Below are positions 1-8,724 of a stretch of DNA of 64,000 nucleotides, in pieces (position 1 is the first letter of the stretch; each line of letters starts with the position of its first letter). The notes under the pieces were generated by a model that had not been told where the DNA came from, ran no database searches, and worked only from the letters and a program-made list of their open reading frames with translations. Origin of the DNA: Achromobacter sp. Bel (lineage in GTDB: Bacteria > Pseudomonadota > Gammaproteobacteria > Burkholderiales > Burkholderiaceae_B); contig NZ_JABBJN010000014.1 in assembly GCF_012928505.1 (NCBI RefSeq), forward strand, positions 1 through 64,000, written 5' to 3'. Both the position numbers and the translations under genes were made by a program.

Positions 1-228
1 TCCCGGCCGGTCCAGGCGGCGCAGCGTGTCGCGCCCGATCGCGGGCGGCACCTGGCCGAATCCGCGCACCATGTCTTCCACCCGCTGCCACGCGGCGCCG
101 TGTGCCGCGCTACGCTCCCGCCACCGGTCGAAAGCGGTCCGGTCGGACGCGGACAGGGTTTCGGATTGGAAGCGCACCAGCCAACCGGCTGCCTCTTCGA
201 GGATCGCGGGGTCGATCGCCGCGCTCAT
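1..228 (-). CDS. FecR-family anti-sigma factor, N-terminal part (cut by window edge)
   Basis: Only the first 76 codons are present; the gene runs off the left edge. The start ATG (228-226) overlaps the TGA of the upstream sigma factor gene in an ATGA junction, the usual arrangement for fecI-fecR pairs. The visible residues (MSAAIDPAILEEAAGWLVRF...) match the DUF4880 N-terminal cytoplasmic domain of FecR-type regulators, including the A-x-x-W start and a F-x-x-W-x-x-x-S block. In the family this domain holds the ECF sigma factor at the inner membrane and passes on the signal from a TonB-dependent receptor. The transmembrane segment and periplasmic domain lie outside the window. A cognate receptor probably follows further left; this is inferred from the two complete cassettes to the right. 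Confidence 0.85.
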   Translation of the reverse strand, partial: MSAAIDPAILEEAAGWLVRFQSETLSASDRTAFDRWRERSAAHGAAWQRVEDMVRGFGQVPPAIGRDTLRRLDRPG

Positions 229-746
229 GCCGCGTGGGCCTGATAGGCGATCAGGCAGGCTGTCAGCGCTTTCTGCATGTGCCGCTTGACGGTCGCCAGC
301 GACACCCGCTGCCTTGCGGCGATGTCGGCGTACGCCATGCCGTCGAACTGCGACATCAGGAAGACCTCGCGTGTTTTCGCGGGCAGCGTGCGCAACGTGG
401 CATCGATGGCGTGCAGGGTTTCAAGGATCAGCGCCCGCACTTCCAGCGACGGCACCTCCGGCGCGGGCAACTGCGCAACCACGGCCAAGTAGGCGTCTTC
501 CAATGCGCGCCGGCGCCAGTGGTCCACCACCAGCCCCTTTGCGATATGCGTCAGCAGCGCGCGCGGCTCGGCGCCCATGCCGTCCTTGCGTCGGCCGCTC
601 ATCACACGCACGAAGGTGTCGTGGGCCAGGTCCGCGGCATCGAACGAGTTGCCCAGCTTCTTGCGCAACCATATGGACAGCCAGCCGTGATGGTCACGAT
701 ATAGCTTCGTGACGGTATCGGCGGGCAGCAAGTCGGACGGAGGCAA
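225..746 (-). CDS. FecI-like ECF sigma factor (cassette 1)
   Basis: This 173-residue protein has an ECF sigma layout. Region 2 lies at about residues 12-80 (YRDHHGWLSIWLRKKLGN, then DAADLAHDTFVRV, the FecI hallmark). Region 4 lies at about 112-165 (LPAKTREVFLMSQFDGMAYADIA followed by a helix-turn-helix with VSLATVKRHMQKAL). FecI-type factors recruit RNA polymerase to the promoter of a siderophore receptor gene when that receptor is occupied. The gene overlaps the downstream fecR-like gene by 4 bp, so the two are co-translated. A Fur-box-like palindrome lies 23 bp upstream of the start (769-789), consistent with iron repression. The sigma family is clear; the siderophore sensed is not known. 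The cognate receptor is presumably beyond the left edge. Confidence 0.9.
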   Translation of the reverse strand: MPPSDLLPADTVTKLYRDHHGWLSIWLRKKLGNSFDAADLAHDTFVRVMSGRRKDGMGAEPRALLTHIAKGLVVDHWRRRALEDAYLAVVAQLPAPEVPSLEVRALILETLHAIDATLRTLPAKTREVFLMSQFDGMAYADIAARQRVSLATVKRHMQKALTACLIAYQAHAA

Positions 747-768
747 GGCGCACCTCTTGGTGGCGTGT

Positions 769-789
769 AAATGGGAACGATTTCTATTT
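769..789 (-). promoter_or_regulatory. Putative Fur box upstream of cassette-1 sigma factor
   Basis: The + strand reads AAATGGGAAC-G-ATTTCTATTT. The two 10-bp arms match in 7 of 10 positions as an inverted repeat and resemble the AAATGANAATNATT arms of Fur sites. It sits 23 bp ahead of the sigma factor start, in an A+T-rich patch where a promoter is expected. Fur is known to repress fecIR-type operons; binding here is inferred. Confidence 0.5.
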
Positions 790-847
790 TATCTTATCCC
801 GCCTTTCGTCCTTCCGTCCTGCCGGTCAGCCCTCTTGGTCAGCCCAA

Positions 848-3310
848 TTACAGCTTGGGCGCGTAGCGCACCGTCAACATCACATTGCGCGGCTCGCCGT
901 AGTAGTTGTTGCCCGACAGCGTGTTGTAGGACGGCACGTAGTACTTCTTGTCGAACACGTTGTTCAGGTTCAAGGCGAAGCTCAGCTCCGACGTGGCCTG
1001 ATACCCCACGCGCGCATTCCAGACCGTGAACCCGGCCAGCTTGAACTCGCGGTCCGAACTGATCGTGTCGGTCTGCGTGTTGACGCCGGCGCCCACGCTG
1101 ATGCGGTTCATCATGCCCGGCAGCTTGTAGTTGGCCCACAGGCGCAGCATGTGTTTGGGCGTCCAGGTGTTGAAGACCGCGCCCTGGTTGTCGGGGTCCG
1201 ACAGATATTTGGTGGTGTTGTAGGTGTAGCCGGCGTACAGCTCCAGACCCTTGACCACTTCACCCGAGATCTCGGCCTCGACGCCCTGGCTGCGCACCTT
1301 GCCCGACGCGCGCGAGCAATACCAGCCGTCGCAGGCGAAGCCGGCGTCATAGTCGTTGACCGCGCGGTTCTTGTGGTCGTAGCGGAACACCGCCAGCGAC
1401 GTATTGACGCGGCCGTCCATCAGCTCGCCCTTCACCCCCACTTCATAGTTGTTGCCCTCGATCGGCTTGAGCAGGCTGCCGTCCAGACTGCGCGCCGTTT
1501 GGGGTTCGAACACCGTGGTGTAGCTGGTGTAGGCGGACCAGTTGTCGGTCAGCGAATAGACTACGCCGACGTAGGGGATGAACTTGCCGGAAGTGGTCGA
1601 GGTGGTGGTGCTGCCTGCGCTGGAATAGCCGTAGTCGAACCAGCCCACGCGGCCGCCGCCGATCAGCGCCAGCGACTCGGTGGGTTTGACGCGCCACGTG
1701 CCGTAAATGCCTTTCTGGCGGATGTCGTAGCTGCTGCGCGCGTCATAGCCGCTTGCCGCGGCGATGCTGTCGATGTCCTGCCACGGGCGATGGTGATCGA
1801 TGTCGAACACATTGCCGCCGGACTCCCAGGCGCGCGTGAAACGATCGGCCGTCGTCAGCTTGGAGTAGGCGGCGCCCACCACCACCTCCTGCTCCATGCC
1901 CAGCGCGGTGAAGTTGCCGCTGACCGACATGTCCAGCCCGCGTTGCTTGCTCTTGAAGTCCACGCCGAAATTGCCGTAGTCCAGCCCGCTTCCGTCCGGC
2001 AGGATCGGGCCCACCACACGTTGGTGCACCGTGGTGTTCTTCTCGTTCATGGCAACACCCGCCAGCCGGAATCGCCACGCGTCATTAAAGCGGTGGGTCA
2101 CGTCGGCATTGAAGATGGTCTGGTCGTTCTTCGCCCGATTCCACGTGGACCCGGTAAACGTCGAGCGCGGCAGATCGATGTCGCCGCCGTCCTCGTAGCG
2201 GGGATAGCCCACGAACATCGGCCGCGAACGGCTGTAGCGGTTGCTGATGCCGATGCCCACCGTGGTGTTCTCCGTGACGTCGTAGTCCAGGGCGGCATAC
2301 AAATTGCGCGTCTTGTCCCACACGTAGTCGATGGCGGAATGGCTCTGGTCTTCATCCACCACCACGCGGCCGCGCAAGGTGCCCGCCGCGTTCAAGGGGC
2401 CGCCCGCATCCAGCTGCAGGCCATAGTGGTCCCACGACCCGGCCTTACCGGTGATGACCACCGACGGCTCCGCCCCGCCGCGCTTGCGCACCAGGTTGAT
2501 CGCGCCGCCCGGGCTGCCCGCCCCTTGCAGCAGCCCGGCCGCCCCGCGCAGGATTTCCACGCGGTCGTAGAACACCAGCGAATCCTGCTCCCAGTTGCCC
2601 AGGCTGTAGCTGTTGCGCAGCAGGGCCACGCCGTCGTATTGCAGCAGGTCCACGGGGAACCCGCGGGCATTGATCGCCACGCCCGCCCCCACGCCCTGCA
2701 CGCCCACCATGCCGGCCGTGTTGTTGATGGCGTCGGGCAAGCTGGTCATGTCCTGGTCATCCATGCGCTGGCGGGTCAGCACGGTAATGGACTGCGGAAT
2801 GTCTTTCAGGGCTTGGGTGGTCTTGCCGATGGTGACGGCGGAAGACGTGTACGACGCCGTGCCATCCGTGGTGGCGTTGTAGCTGCCCGTCACGGTCACC
2901 GGCGCAAGCGTGGTGGCCTGTCCCGGTGCGGCGGCCTGGCGCAAGCGGAAACCGCCCTCGGGCCGTGCCACCGCCTGCAAGCCGGTGCCCGCCAGCAAGC
3001 GCTCAAGCGCGGCATCCACCGGATACGTGCCCGCCACGCCATCGGTGCGAGCGCTGGCCGTCAACGCGGGATCGGATGCCACCATGACGCCGGCCTGCCC
3101 CCCAAACGCCCCCAGCGCCGCGCTCAGCGGGCCTGCCGGAATGCTGAACGCCACCGCCCGCTGGCCGGTCGTCGCCTGGGCATATACGGCCGAGGGCCAC
3201 GGCGCGGCAAGCAGGACGGCGGGCAGCGCAAGGCGCAGCGCGGCGCTCAACCGGGTACGAGGCAAAGTGACGCGGGCAAGGACGGCGGCGCGGGCAGGAC
3301 GAGAAGACAT
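848..3310 (-). CDS. TonB-dependent siderophore receptor with signalling (STN) domain (cassette 2)
   Basis: This 820-residue outer-membrane transducer belongs to the FpvA/FecA class. A signal peptide ends near AVYAQA (about residue 46). A secretin/TonB N-terminal signalling domain follows at about 52-103 (FSIPAGPLSAALGAFGGQAG), then the TonB box region TLAPVTVTG, the plug with the VEILRGAAGLLQGAGSPGG motif, and a long beta-barrel closing with NLNNVFDKKYY and GEPRNVMLTVRY. The STN domain indicates that it signals through a FecR partner; the sigma and anti-sigma genes just upstream (3447-4972) are the natural partners. Substrate is most likely a ferric hydroxamate or pyoverdine-type siderophore, but sequence alone does not say. 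The last residue is Leu, not the usual terminal aromatic. Start ATG at 3310; no strong ribosome site is visible. Confidence 0.92.
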   Translation of the reverse strand: MSSRPARAAVLARVTLPRTRLSAALRLALPAVLLAAPWPSAVYAQATTGQRAVAFSIPAGPLSAALGAFGGQAGVMVASDPALTASARTDGVAGTYPVDAALERLLAGTGLQAVARPEGGFRLRQAAAPGQATTLAPVTVTGSYNATTDGTASYTSSAVTIGKTTQALKDIPQSITVLTRQRMDDQDMTSLPDAINNTAGMVGVQGVGAGVAINARGFPVDLLQYDGVALLRNSYSLGNWEQDSLVFYDRVEILRGAAGLLQGAGSPGGAINLVRKRGGAEPSVVITGKAGSWDHYGLQLDAGGPLNAAGTLRGRVVVDEDQSHSAIDYVWDKTRNLYAALDYDVTENTTVGIGISNRYSRSRPMFVGYPRYEDGGDIDLPRSTFTGSTWNRAKNDQTIFNADVTHRFNDAWRFRLAGVAMNEKNTTVHQRVVGPILPDGSGLDYGNFGVDFKSKQRGLDMSVSGNFTALGMEQEVVVGAAYSKLTTADRFTRAWESGGNVFDIDHHRPWQDIDSIAAASGYDARSSYDIRQKGIYGTWRVKPTESLALIGGGRVGWFDYGYSSAGSTTTSTTSGKFIPYVGVVYSLTDNWSAYTSYTTVFEPQTARSLDGSLLKPIEGNNYEVGVKGELMDGRVNTSLAVFRYDHKNRAVNDYDAGFACDGWYCSRASGKVRSQGVEAEISGEVVKGLELYAGYTYNTTKYLSDPDNQGAVFNTWTPKHMLRLWANYKLPGMMNRISVGAGVNTQTDTISSDREFKLAGFTVWNARVGYQATSELSFALNLNNVFDKKYYVPSYNTLSGNNYYGEPRNVMLTVRYAPKL

Positions 3311-3340
3311 GAAGGGATTCCCTGGCTCTTGAAGGATGGC

Positions 3341-3368
3341 GCAGCCCGGGGGGGATCTTCCGGGCTGC
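3341..3368 (-). other. Stem-loop between fecR-like gene and receptor gene
   Basis: A perfect 9-bp inverted repeat (GCAGCCCGG at 3341-3349, CCGGGCTGC at 3360-3368) with a 10-nt loop lies in the 136-bp gap between the anti-sigma stop and the receptor start. No T-run follows on the minus strand, so it is not a classical terminator. It could limit read-through or stabilise the receptor mRNA. Confidence 0.5.
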
Positions 3369-3446
3369 TTTCCTTACATGAAGCGCGAGGTCGGGATTTA
3401 CGCCGTTGCAGTTACAAATTAAATGAGGAGCGTTCCGGCGCCCCGC

Positions 3447-4451
3447 TCAGGCCAGTCCCACCGTGACCCAATAACGGGTGTAGTGGCGCACCCGAACGGG
3501 CAGCACTTCCTGCAGCATGGCCAGTACCTTGTCGCTATCGGCCAGCGGGAACGCGCCCACTACCCGCAGGGCGCCCGCCGCATCGGAACAGCTCAAGTGG
3601 CCGGGACGATAGCGTCCCAGTTCGTGCAGGAACTTCGACAGGGACAGTTCATCGGCGATCAGCATCCCGGTCAGCCAGGCGGACGTCGCAGGTTCCAGCG
3701 GACCGGCAACAAAGCCGCCCCCGACCGAATAGTCGGCCTGTTCGCCGGCCGCCACGCGGCGGGGCGCATCGGCGGGGTCCAGGCCCCGCACATCCACCGC
3801 GCCCTCCAGGACGGCCACCCGCAAGCTCCTGCCCTCATCCAGGTCGCGCACCAGAAAGCGCGTGCCCACCGGCGTCAGCACGCCGCTGCGCGTGCGCACC
3901 GTGAAGGGCCGGCCTTGCTGGTCCTGCGCGGTGGTCACCAGGATCTCGCCTTCCCGCAGCACCACTTCCCGCTGGCTGGCGGTATAGCGCAAGTCGACGG
4001 CGCTGCCGGTGTTCAGTTCCAGCAGCGTGCCGTCCGGCAGCGTCAGCGCCCGCCGTTCGCCGGTGCCAGTGCGCAGGTCGGCGGTCAGGCGGCGGATCGC
4101 GCCGCGTTCGCCCACCGCCCACGCCCCCAGGCCCAGCCCCGCGGCCGACACCATCCAGCGGATCGCGTTGCGCCGCGACTGGATCAGCGGCGCCTGGCGC
4201 AAGGTGCGCCCGGCCACGCCGTTGCCGGCCTCGGCCACGCCCAGGGCGACGTCTCGCGTCAGCGCGCTCATGCGCTGCCAGGCCAGTTCATGCGCAGGCT
4301 GCGCCTGACGCCAGCGTTCGAAGCCCGCGCGGTCGGCATCCGTCGCGTCCTCGCGCAGGCGCGCCCACCAGTCGGCGGCCTGGCGAATGACCTTGGGGTC
4401 GATCCGCCCGGCGTCCGGCGCATGCGGGCGCAGCAGTTTGGCGCTATCCAT
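3447..4451 (-). CDS. FecR-family anti-sigma / signal transducer (cassette 2)
   Basis: The 334-residue protein has a DUF4880 N-terminal domain (IDPKVIRQAADWWARLREDATDAD, then FERWRQAQPAHELAWQRM). A single membrane segment lies near residues 105-122 (AIRWMVSAAGLGLGAWAVG), followed by the periplasmic FecR domain with TGTGERRALTLPDGTLLELNTGSA. The C-terminal segment (LRVVGAFPLADSDKVLAMLQ..., RYWVTV) is the part that contacts the receptor STN domain in FecR. It lies directly downstream of its sigma factor and upstream of the receptor. The start chosen is ATG 4451. A GTG at 4466 overlapping the sigma stop (GTGA) would add five residues and is equally possible. Role by family: it converts receptor occupancy into activation of the sigma factor. 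Confidence 0.92.
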   Translation of the reverse strand: MDSAKLLRPHAPDAGRIDPKVIRQAADWWARLREDATDADRAGFERWRQAQPAHELAWQRMSALTRDVALGVAEAGNGVAGRTLRQAPLIQSRRNAIRWMVSAAGLGLGAWAVGERGAIRRLTADLRTGTGERRALTLPDGTLLELNTGSAVDLRYTASQREVVLREGEILVTTAQDQQGRPFTVRTRSGVLTPVGTRFLVRDLDEGRSLRVAVLEGAVDVRGLDPADAPRRVAAGEQADYSVGGGFVAGPLEPATSAWLTGMLIADELSLSKFLHELGRYRPGHLSCSDAAGALRVVGAFPLADSDKVLAMLQEVLPVRVRHYTRYWVTVGLA

Positions 4452-4462
4452 CAGGCCGCGGC

Positions 4463-4972
4463 TCACCCGTAGACAGCCGTATAGCAATGCACCAGCGCGC
4501 GGGCCAACGACTTCTGCACCGCGTTGGGCGTCAGGCCCAGTTGCTGGCCGATCTCGGCGTAGGACAGGCCGTCGATCTGCGCCATCAGGAAGATGCGTCG
4601 GCTGGCCATGGGCAGGCTGTCCAGCAATTCGCAAACCTGTTCCAGCGCTTCCAGGATCAAGGCGCGCGCCTCCACCGACGGCTCCATCGCCACCGGCTGC
4701 AACGCCAACGATTCCGCGTAGGCCGTCTCCAGCGCCGCCCGCCGCGCTCGGCCGATCAGCAGCCGCGTGGCGATCGTGCGCAGGTAAGCGCGCGGTTCGC
4801 TCAGCGGCTCGCGCACATTGGCCCGGATCAGTCGTTCAAAGGTGTCGTGCGCCACGTCGGCCGCATCGGACGCATTGCCCAGCTTGCGCTGCAGCATGCC
4901 CCGCAACCATTGGTGGTGGGCCAGATAGACGGTTTGCACCTCGGCGCGAGGGGCGAATGAAGAGGAAGGCAT
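4463..4972 (-). CDS. FecI-like ECF sigma factor (cassette 2)
   Basis: The 169-residue ECF sigma factor (from ATG 4972) carries region 2 with LAHHQWLRGMLQRKLGN and DAADVAHDTFERL, and region 4 with LPMASRRIFLMAQIDGLSYAEIGQQLGLTPNAVQKSLARAL, both diagnostic of iron-starvation sigma factors. The start is placed at MPSSSFAPRAEVQ because GGGGCG lies a few bases upstream; an in-frame ATG 57 bp further upstream falls inside the Fur-box region and would put that operator in the coding sequence. The fecR-like gene begins within 12 bp of the stop, and a Fur-box-like site lies 39 bp upstream. Its expected target is the promoter of the receptor at 848-3310. Confidence 0.92.
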   Translation of the reverse strand: MPSSSFAPRAEVQTVYLAHHQWLRGMLQRKLGNASDAADVAHDTFERLIRANVREPLSEPRAYLRTIATRLLIGRARRAALETAYAESLALQPVAMEPSVEARALILEALEQVCELLDSLPMASRRIFLMAQIDGLSYAEIGQQLGLTPNAVQKSLARALVHCYTAVYG

Positions 4973-5010
4973 GACGTTGCGCCCCGGCGTCGCCGCCAGA
5001 TGCCCATACA

Positions 5011-5031
5011 AAATGAAAATGATTCGCAATT
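5011..5031 (-). promoter_or_regulatory. Putative Fur box upstream of cassette-2 sigma factor
   Basis: The + strand reads AAATGAAAAT-G-ATTCGCAATT, an imperfect palindrome (7 of 10 arm positions) in a very A+T-rich stretch that continues as TATAATTATC to 5040. It lies between the cassette-2 sigma start and the receptor stop of cassette 3, where the fecIR promoter must be. Fur control is inferred from the similarity to known sites. Confidence 0.6.
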
Positions 5032-5162
5032 ATAATTATCTTCGAATCCTTTACAAGGCGGAAAACTCCTCCCCCGGTGACGCATGCCGGGGAACCCGGC
5101 CCGAACGCCGTTTGCGCGGGCCGGCGGCGCGGGATGCGCCGGGCACACGCAGGCATGACGCC

Positions 5163-7643
5163 TTAGAACTTCGCAGTCAGGTTCACGAACACGCTTCTGG
5201 GTTCGCCGTAATACACCTGGTTGGCGACACCGCCCAGGTAGTACTTCTTGTCGAACAGGTTGTTCAGGTTCAACTGCGCGGACAAGTTCGAATTGAAGTC
5301 GTAACGCGCCATCAGGTTGTAGATGGCGTAGGCCTTTTGCTTGGCGGTGACGGTGTCGTTGCCGGCGCTGACCTCGCTATAGGTCGAGATCTGCCAATTG
5401 ACGCCGCCGCCCACGGTCAGCTTGCTGAAGTCGCCCGGCAAGCGGTACGTCGTGAACAGCTTGGCCATGGCGCGCGGACGTTCCGGGTTGACGGACACGC
5501 CTTGCGCATCGCGGCTGGTGTAGTAGGTGCCCCCGGCATAGGCGTTCCAGCCCGGCGCCAATTGGCCGCTGACTTCAAGTTCGACGCCCTTGGTGGTGAC
5601 GCCGTCGGCGGTGGTGTAGGCCTGCTCGAAAGACCCCGGCACCCGCGCGTCGCCATCCAGCACGGCGACCTTGCTTTGCTTGACCTTGAACAGCGCGATG
5701 GACGTATTCAGCCTGCCGTCCAGGTACTCGCCCTTCACCCCCACTTCGTAGTTCTTGCCCTGCACGGGATCCAGGTAATTGCCGTTGCGGTCGCGGTTGT
5801 CTTGCGGCTGGAAGATATCGGTGTAGCTGACGTAGGCCGAATACGTGTCGTTGATGTCATAGACCACCCCCGCGTACGGGATGAACTGGGAATCTTTCTG
5901 GTCGCGCGTGTCCGACTTGGATTTCCACGTCGCATAGCGGCCGCCCGTGATGGCGGTCAGGCCGTCGGCCAACGACCAGCGGACGGCGCCGTACGCGCCT
6001 TCCTGGTGGGTGACGGTCGCGCGCAGGCTGGCGTCGGTCCAGGTGGGCTGGGCGAACGATCCGTCCCATTGGTAGAAGTTGCCGGTGCTGGCCAGCGAAC
6101 CGCTGTCAAAACCGTAGCGGTAGAAGTCCTCGCCGTAGCGGCTGCGCATCGCGCCCACCACCACCTCGTGCTTGCGGCCCAGCAGCGTGAACGGCCCCTT
6201 CGCCTGCACGTCCAGCGACGTCTGCTGCGCGTAGGAATTCCAGTAGCCCGGCAACGCGCGCAGGCCCGTGCCGGATTCGCGGTCCAGCGCGCCGTACAGG
6301 TACAGCAGCTTGGCGTCGTATTTGCTCTTGCGCTGCGACCAGTCCGCGCGGACTTCCCAGTCGTTCGCGAAGTGGTGTTCCAGCGTGGCGAACATCGTCT
6401 GGTTGGTCGTGTGCCAATACGTCCAGTCCGCCGCCGTCGTCTTGGACCGGCGCCAATCGGTGGCCGTGCCGTCGCTGAACACCACGGGCAGGCTGCCCCA
6501 GGTGGAGCCGCGCGGCCGCTTGTCCTGATAGTCCGCCCCCACGCTCAGCCGCGTATTCGGCGTCAGGTCGGCGTCGATCACGCCGTAGAACACCTTCTTG
6601 TTGGCGTGGTAGAGGTCAATGTAGGAATCTCGGCCCTGATACAGCGCCACCATGCGCGCGCGCACGGTGCCTTCCTCGTTCAACGGGGTGGACAGGTCCA
6701 CGGCGCCACGGTACTGGTTCCACGAACCGAAGCCCGCGCTGACCGATCCCGTGAACGTCTTGCTGTTGGCGTGCTTGCGGACCAGGTTGATCGACGCGCC
6801 GGGGTTGCCCGCGCCCGTCATCAGGCCCGTCGCTCCGCGCACCACTTCAATCCGGTCGTAGATGAACGAATCGTTGTCGGATTCGCCATACATGGACAAG
6901 CCGATGGTGGTCGGCACGCCGTCGTACTGCAGGCTGTCGATATAGAACCCGCGCGACCAGAAGTCGGTGCGGTCCGTGTCCTCGCTGACCACCTGCACGC
7001 CCACGACATTGCCCATCACCTCGTCCAGCGAACGCAGGTTCTGGTCTTCGATGCGCTGCCGCGTCACCACGCTGACGGACTGCGGCGTCTCGCGCAGCGA
7101 CAAGGTCAGGCCCGTGGCGGCGGACGTGGCCGGCGTCGTGTACGACCCGGTGCCTTCGGTGATGGCCGGATCCGAACTGCCCGTCACCGTCACCGGCGCC
7201 AGGCTGGTCACCCCGCCGTCACGCGACAGGATGATGCTGTCGCCCTGCCAGCGGTAGGCCACGCCGGTGCCTTGCAACAGGCTGCGCAACGCTTCTTCCG
7301 GCGGCAGGCTGCCCCGCAGGCCGCGGGCATTCAGGCCCGCCACCACGTCAGGCGCATAGAACACGCGCACCTGGGTCTGGGCCGCCCAATGCATCAACGC
7401 GTCGCCCAGCGGCTGTGCGGCAATGTCGACCGACACGGCCGCGGCCTGGGCGCACACGGCATCCGGTGCGCCGGCAAGCGCCAGGCCCAGCGCCAGCATC
7501 AGGGAGGAAAGCATGAAGCGCGGTGCCGCGCCTGCGCGGCGCGTCGCCGCGATGGATTGACTGCTTGCGGGAATGGTCACGAATACCTGCTGTTTCGGTT
7601 CGACGGAGGGGATTTCGCGCCCGGCGACGGGCGTGCGGCGCAT
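5163..7643 (-). CDS. TonB-dependent siderophore receptor with signalling (STN) domain (cassette 3)
   Basis: This 826-residue receptor has an extended N-terminus ending in a signal sequence (LMLALGLALAGAPDAVCAQA, to about residue 67). A STN signalling domain follows at about 71-122 (VDIAAQPLGDALMHWAAQT), then the TonB box region SLAPVTVTG, a plug with IEVVRGATGLMTGAGNPG, and a beta-barrel ending NLNNLFDKKYYLGG and SVFVNLTAKF with the usual C-terminal Phe. GGAAGG precedes the ATG at 7643. By family it imports a ferric siderophore using TonB energy and reports occupancy to its FecR partner (7726-8724). The architecture matches FpvA/FoxA-type ferrisiderophore transducers; the ligand is not determined. 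It shares organisation with the cassette-2 receptor but differs in sequence, so it is not a recent duplicate. Confidence 0.92.
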   Translation of the reverse strand: MRRTPVAGREIPSVEPKQQVFVTIPASSQSIAATRRAGAAPRFMLSSLMLALGLALAGAPDAVCAQAAAVSVDIAAQPLGDALMHWAAQTQVRVFYAPDVVAGLNARGLRGSLPPEEALRSLLQGTGVAYRWQGDSIILSRDGGVTSLAPVTVTGSSDPAITEGTGSYTTPATSAATGLTLSLRETPQSVSVVTRQRIEDQNLRSLDEVMGNVVGVQVVSEDTDRTDFWSRGFYIDSLQYDGVPTTIGLSMYGESDNDSFIYDRIEVVRGATGLMTGAGNPGASINLVRKHANSKTFTGSVSAGFGSWNQYRGAVDLSTPLNEEGTVRARMVALYQGRDSYIDLYHANKKVFYGVIDADLTPNTRLSVGADYQDKRPRGSTWGSLPVVFSDGTATDWRRSKTTAADWTYWHTTNQTMFATLEHHFANDWEVRADWSQRKSKYDAKLLYLYGALDRESGTGLRALPGYWNSYAQQTSLDVQAKGPFTLLGRKHEVVVGAMRSRYGEDFYRYGFDSGSLASTGNFYQWDGSFAQPTWTDASLRATVTHQEGAYGAVRWSLADGLTAITGGRYATWKSKSDTRDQKDSQFIPYAGVVYDINDTYSAYVSYTDIFQPQDNRDRNGNYLDPVQGKNYEVGVKGEYLDGRLNTSIALFKVKQSKVAVLDGDARVPGSFEQAYTTADGVTTKGVELEVSGQLAPGWNAYAGGTYYTSRDAQGVSVNPERPRAMAKLFTTYRLPGDFSKLTVGGGVNWQISTYSEVSAGNDTVTAKQKAYAIYNLMARYDFNSNLSAQLNLNNLFDKKYYLGGVANQVYYGEPRSVFVNLTAKF

Positions 7644-7682
7644 GCGCCTTCCTTCGTAGAACGCCTCAACCGCAGATAAACC

Positions 7683-7701
7683 TGAATCTCATTCCCATTT
7701 A
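7683..7701 (-). promoter_or_regulatory. Possible Fur box upstream of cassette-3 receptor
   Basis: The + strand TGAATCTCATTCCCATTTA lies in the 82-bp gap between the fecR-like stop and the receptor start. Read on the minus strand it gives AAATGGGAATGAGATTCA, which shares the AATGAGA/GGGAATGA core of Fur operators. It would place the receptor under direct iron control as well as sigma control. The match is imperfect. Confidence 0.4.
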
Positions 7702-7725
7702 TTTTGTAACACCGCCAGGCGGCGC

Positions 7726-8724
7726 TCAGTTCGCGTTGATGTCGATGGGCCCGCCGGGCCGTGGCGTCAAGCGCACCGGGGCCACCGCCGGCAAGGCGTC
7801 CACCAGCGCCTCGGGGCGGTCCAGCGAGAACGACGCCGACACCCGCAGGCGACCCGCCTTGTCATCCGCCAACCGCAACGGCGTGGCCAGATAGCGGTTC
7901 ATTTCGCGCACCACCTCGGAGAGCGGCGCGTTCTTGAACACCACCCGCCCATCGCGCCAGGCGGTGGCCGTCTGCACATCGGCGGGCGCTGGCACGCCGA
8001 TCGCTCCGCTGCCTGGCACCCGGATGCCGTGGCCCGCGCGCAGCACGGCACGGCCCAGGTTCCACCAGTGCCCGCCCGATACCTGCACCGTGCCGGACTC
8101 CACCAGCACGGCCACCTGATCCGCATCGCGGCGCACGTCGAACACCGTGCCCGTCACGCGTATCACGCCGCTACCGGCGTCCACGATGAACGGGCGCGCG
8201 GGGTCGGCGCTGACGGTGAAATTGATTTCCCCGCTTTCCAGCTCGACGTCGCGGCGCCCGGCGTACAACTTCACCTGGGCGCGGGTGCCGCCGTTGATTT
8301 CAAGGACCGAACCATCCGGCAAGGTCATTTGGCGGCGCTCGCCGCGTTCCGTGTTGACCATCGAGGTGAACGACGGCGCTTCCACGGGCAGGCTCCACCA
8401 CACGCCCAGGGCCACAGCAGCCACCCCCGCACAGGCCATCGCCACGCGCAGCACGAACCCGCGCTCGCGGCGCAGCCGCGGGCGCGCAGGCACTGCGCCG
8501 CCCAACAGGCCCTGCACCTGGTCCCGCGACAATCCGGCGGCCGCCGCCCCCAATTGCTGCATGCGGTCGAATTCGCGCGCGGCATCGGGATGGGCGCGCC
8601 GCCAACGGGTGAACTCGCGCCGGTCGCGCCGCGTCAGCTCGCCCGAGTGCCAGCGTGCGAACCACCACGCGGCGGTGGCCGGCTCGCGCTGATCATCGCG
8701 GTCGTTCGGAATGGGCAGGGTCAT
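7726..8724 (-). CDS. FecR-family anti-sigma / signal transducer (cassette 3)
   Basis: The 332-residue protein has an N-terminal DUF4880 domain (AAWWFARWHSGELTRRDRREF, FTRWRRAHPDAAREFDRM). A membrane segment lies at about residues 92-112 (FVLRVAMACAGVAAVALGVWW), followed by a periplasmic FecR domain (NTERGERRQMTLPDGSVLEI). The C-terminal tail (RLRVSASFSLDRPEALVDAL) is shorter and more divergent than in the cassette-2 protein. The start overlaps the upstream sigma stop by 4 bp (ATGA). By family it relays the signal from the receptor STN domain, here most likely the receptor at 5163-7643, to the sigma factor at 8721-9224. Confidence 0.92.
   Translation of the reverse strand: MTLPIPNDRDDQREPATAAWWFARWHSGELTRRDRREFTRWRRAHPDAAREFDRMQQLGAAAAGLSRDQVQGLLGGAVPARPRLRRERGFVLRVAMACAGVAAVALGVWWSLPVEAPSFTSMVNTERGERRQMTLPDGSVLEINGGTRAQVKLYAGRRDVELESGEINFTVSADPARPFIVDAGSGVIRVTGTVFDVRRDADQVAVLVESGTVQVSGGHWWNLGRAVLRAGHGIRVPGSGAIGVPAPADVQTATAWRDGRVVFKNAPLSEVVREMNRYLATPLRLADDKAGRLRVSASFSLDRPEALVDALPAVAPVRLTPRPGGPIDINAN

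Noticed and set aside
1151-3466. Long open frame antisense to the cassette-2 receptor
   Set aside because: It is Arg/His/Ala/Gly-rich with no domain or start signal and mirrors the third-position G+C bias of the real receptor gene on the other strand.
4971-7679. Very long open frame (about 900 codons) antisense to the cassette-3 receptor
   Set aside because: Same composition artefact; the receptor on the minus strand has clear STN, TonB box and barrel motifs.
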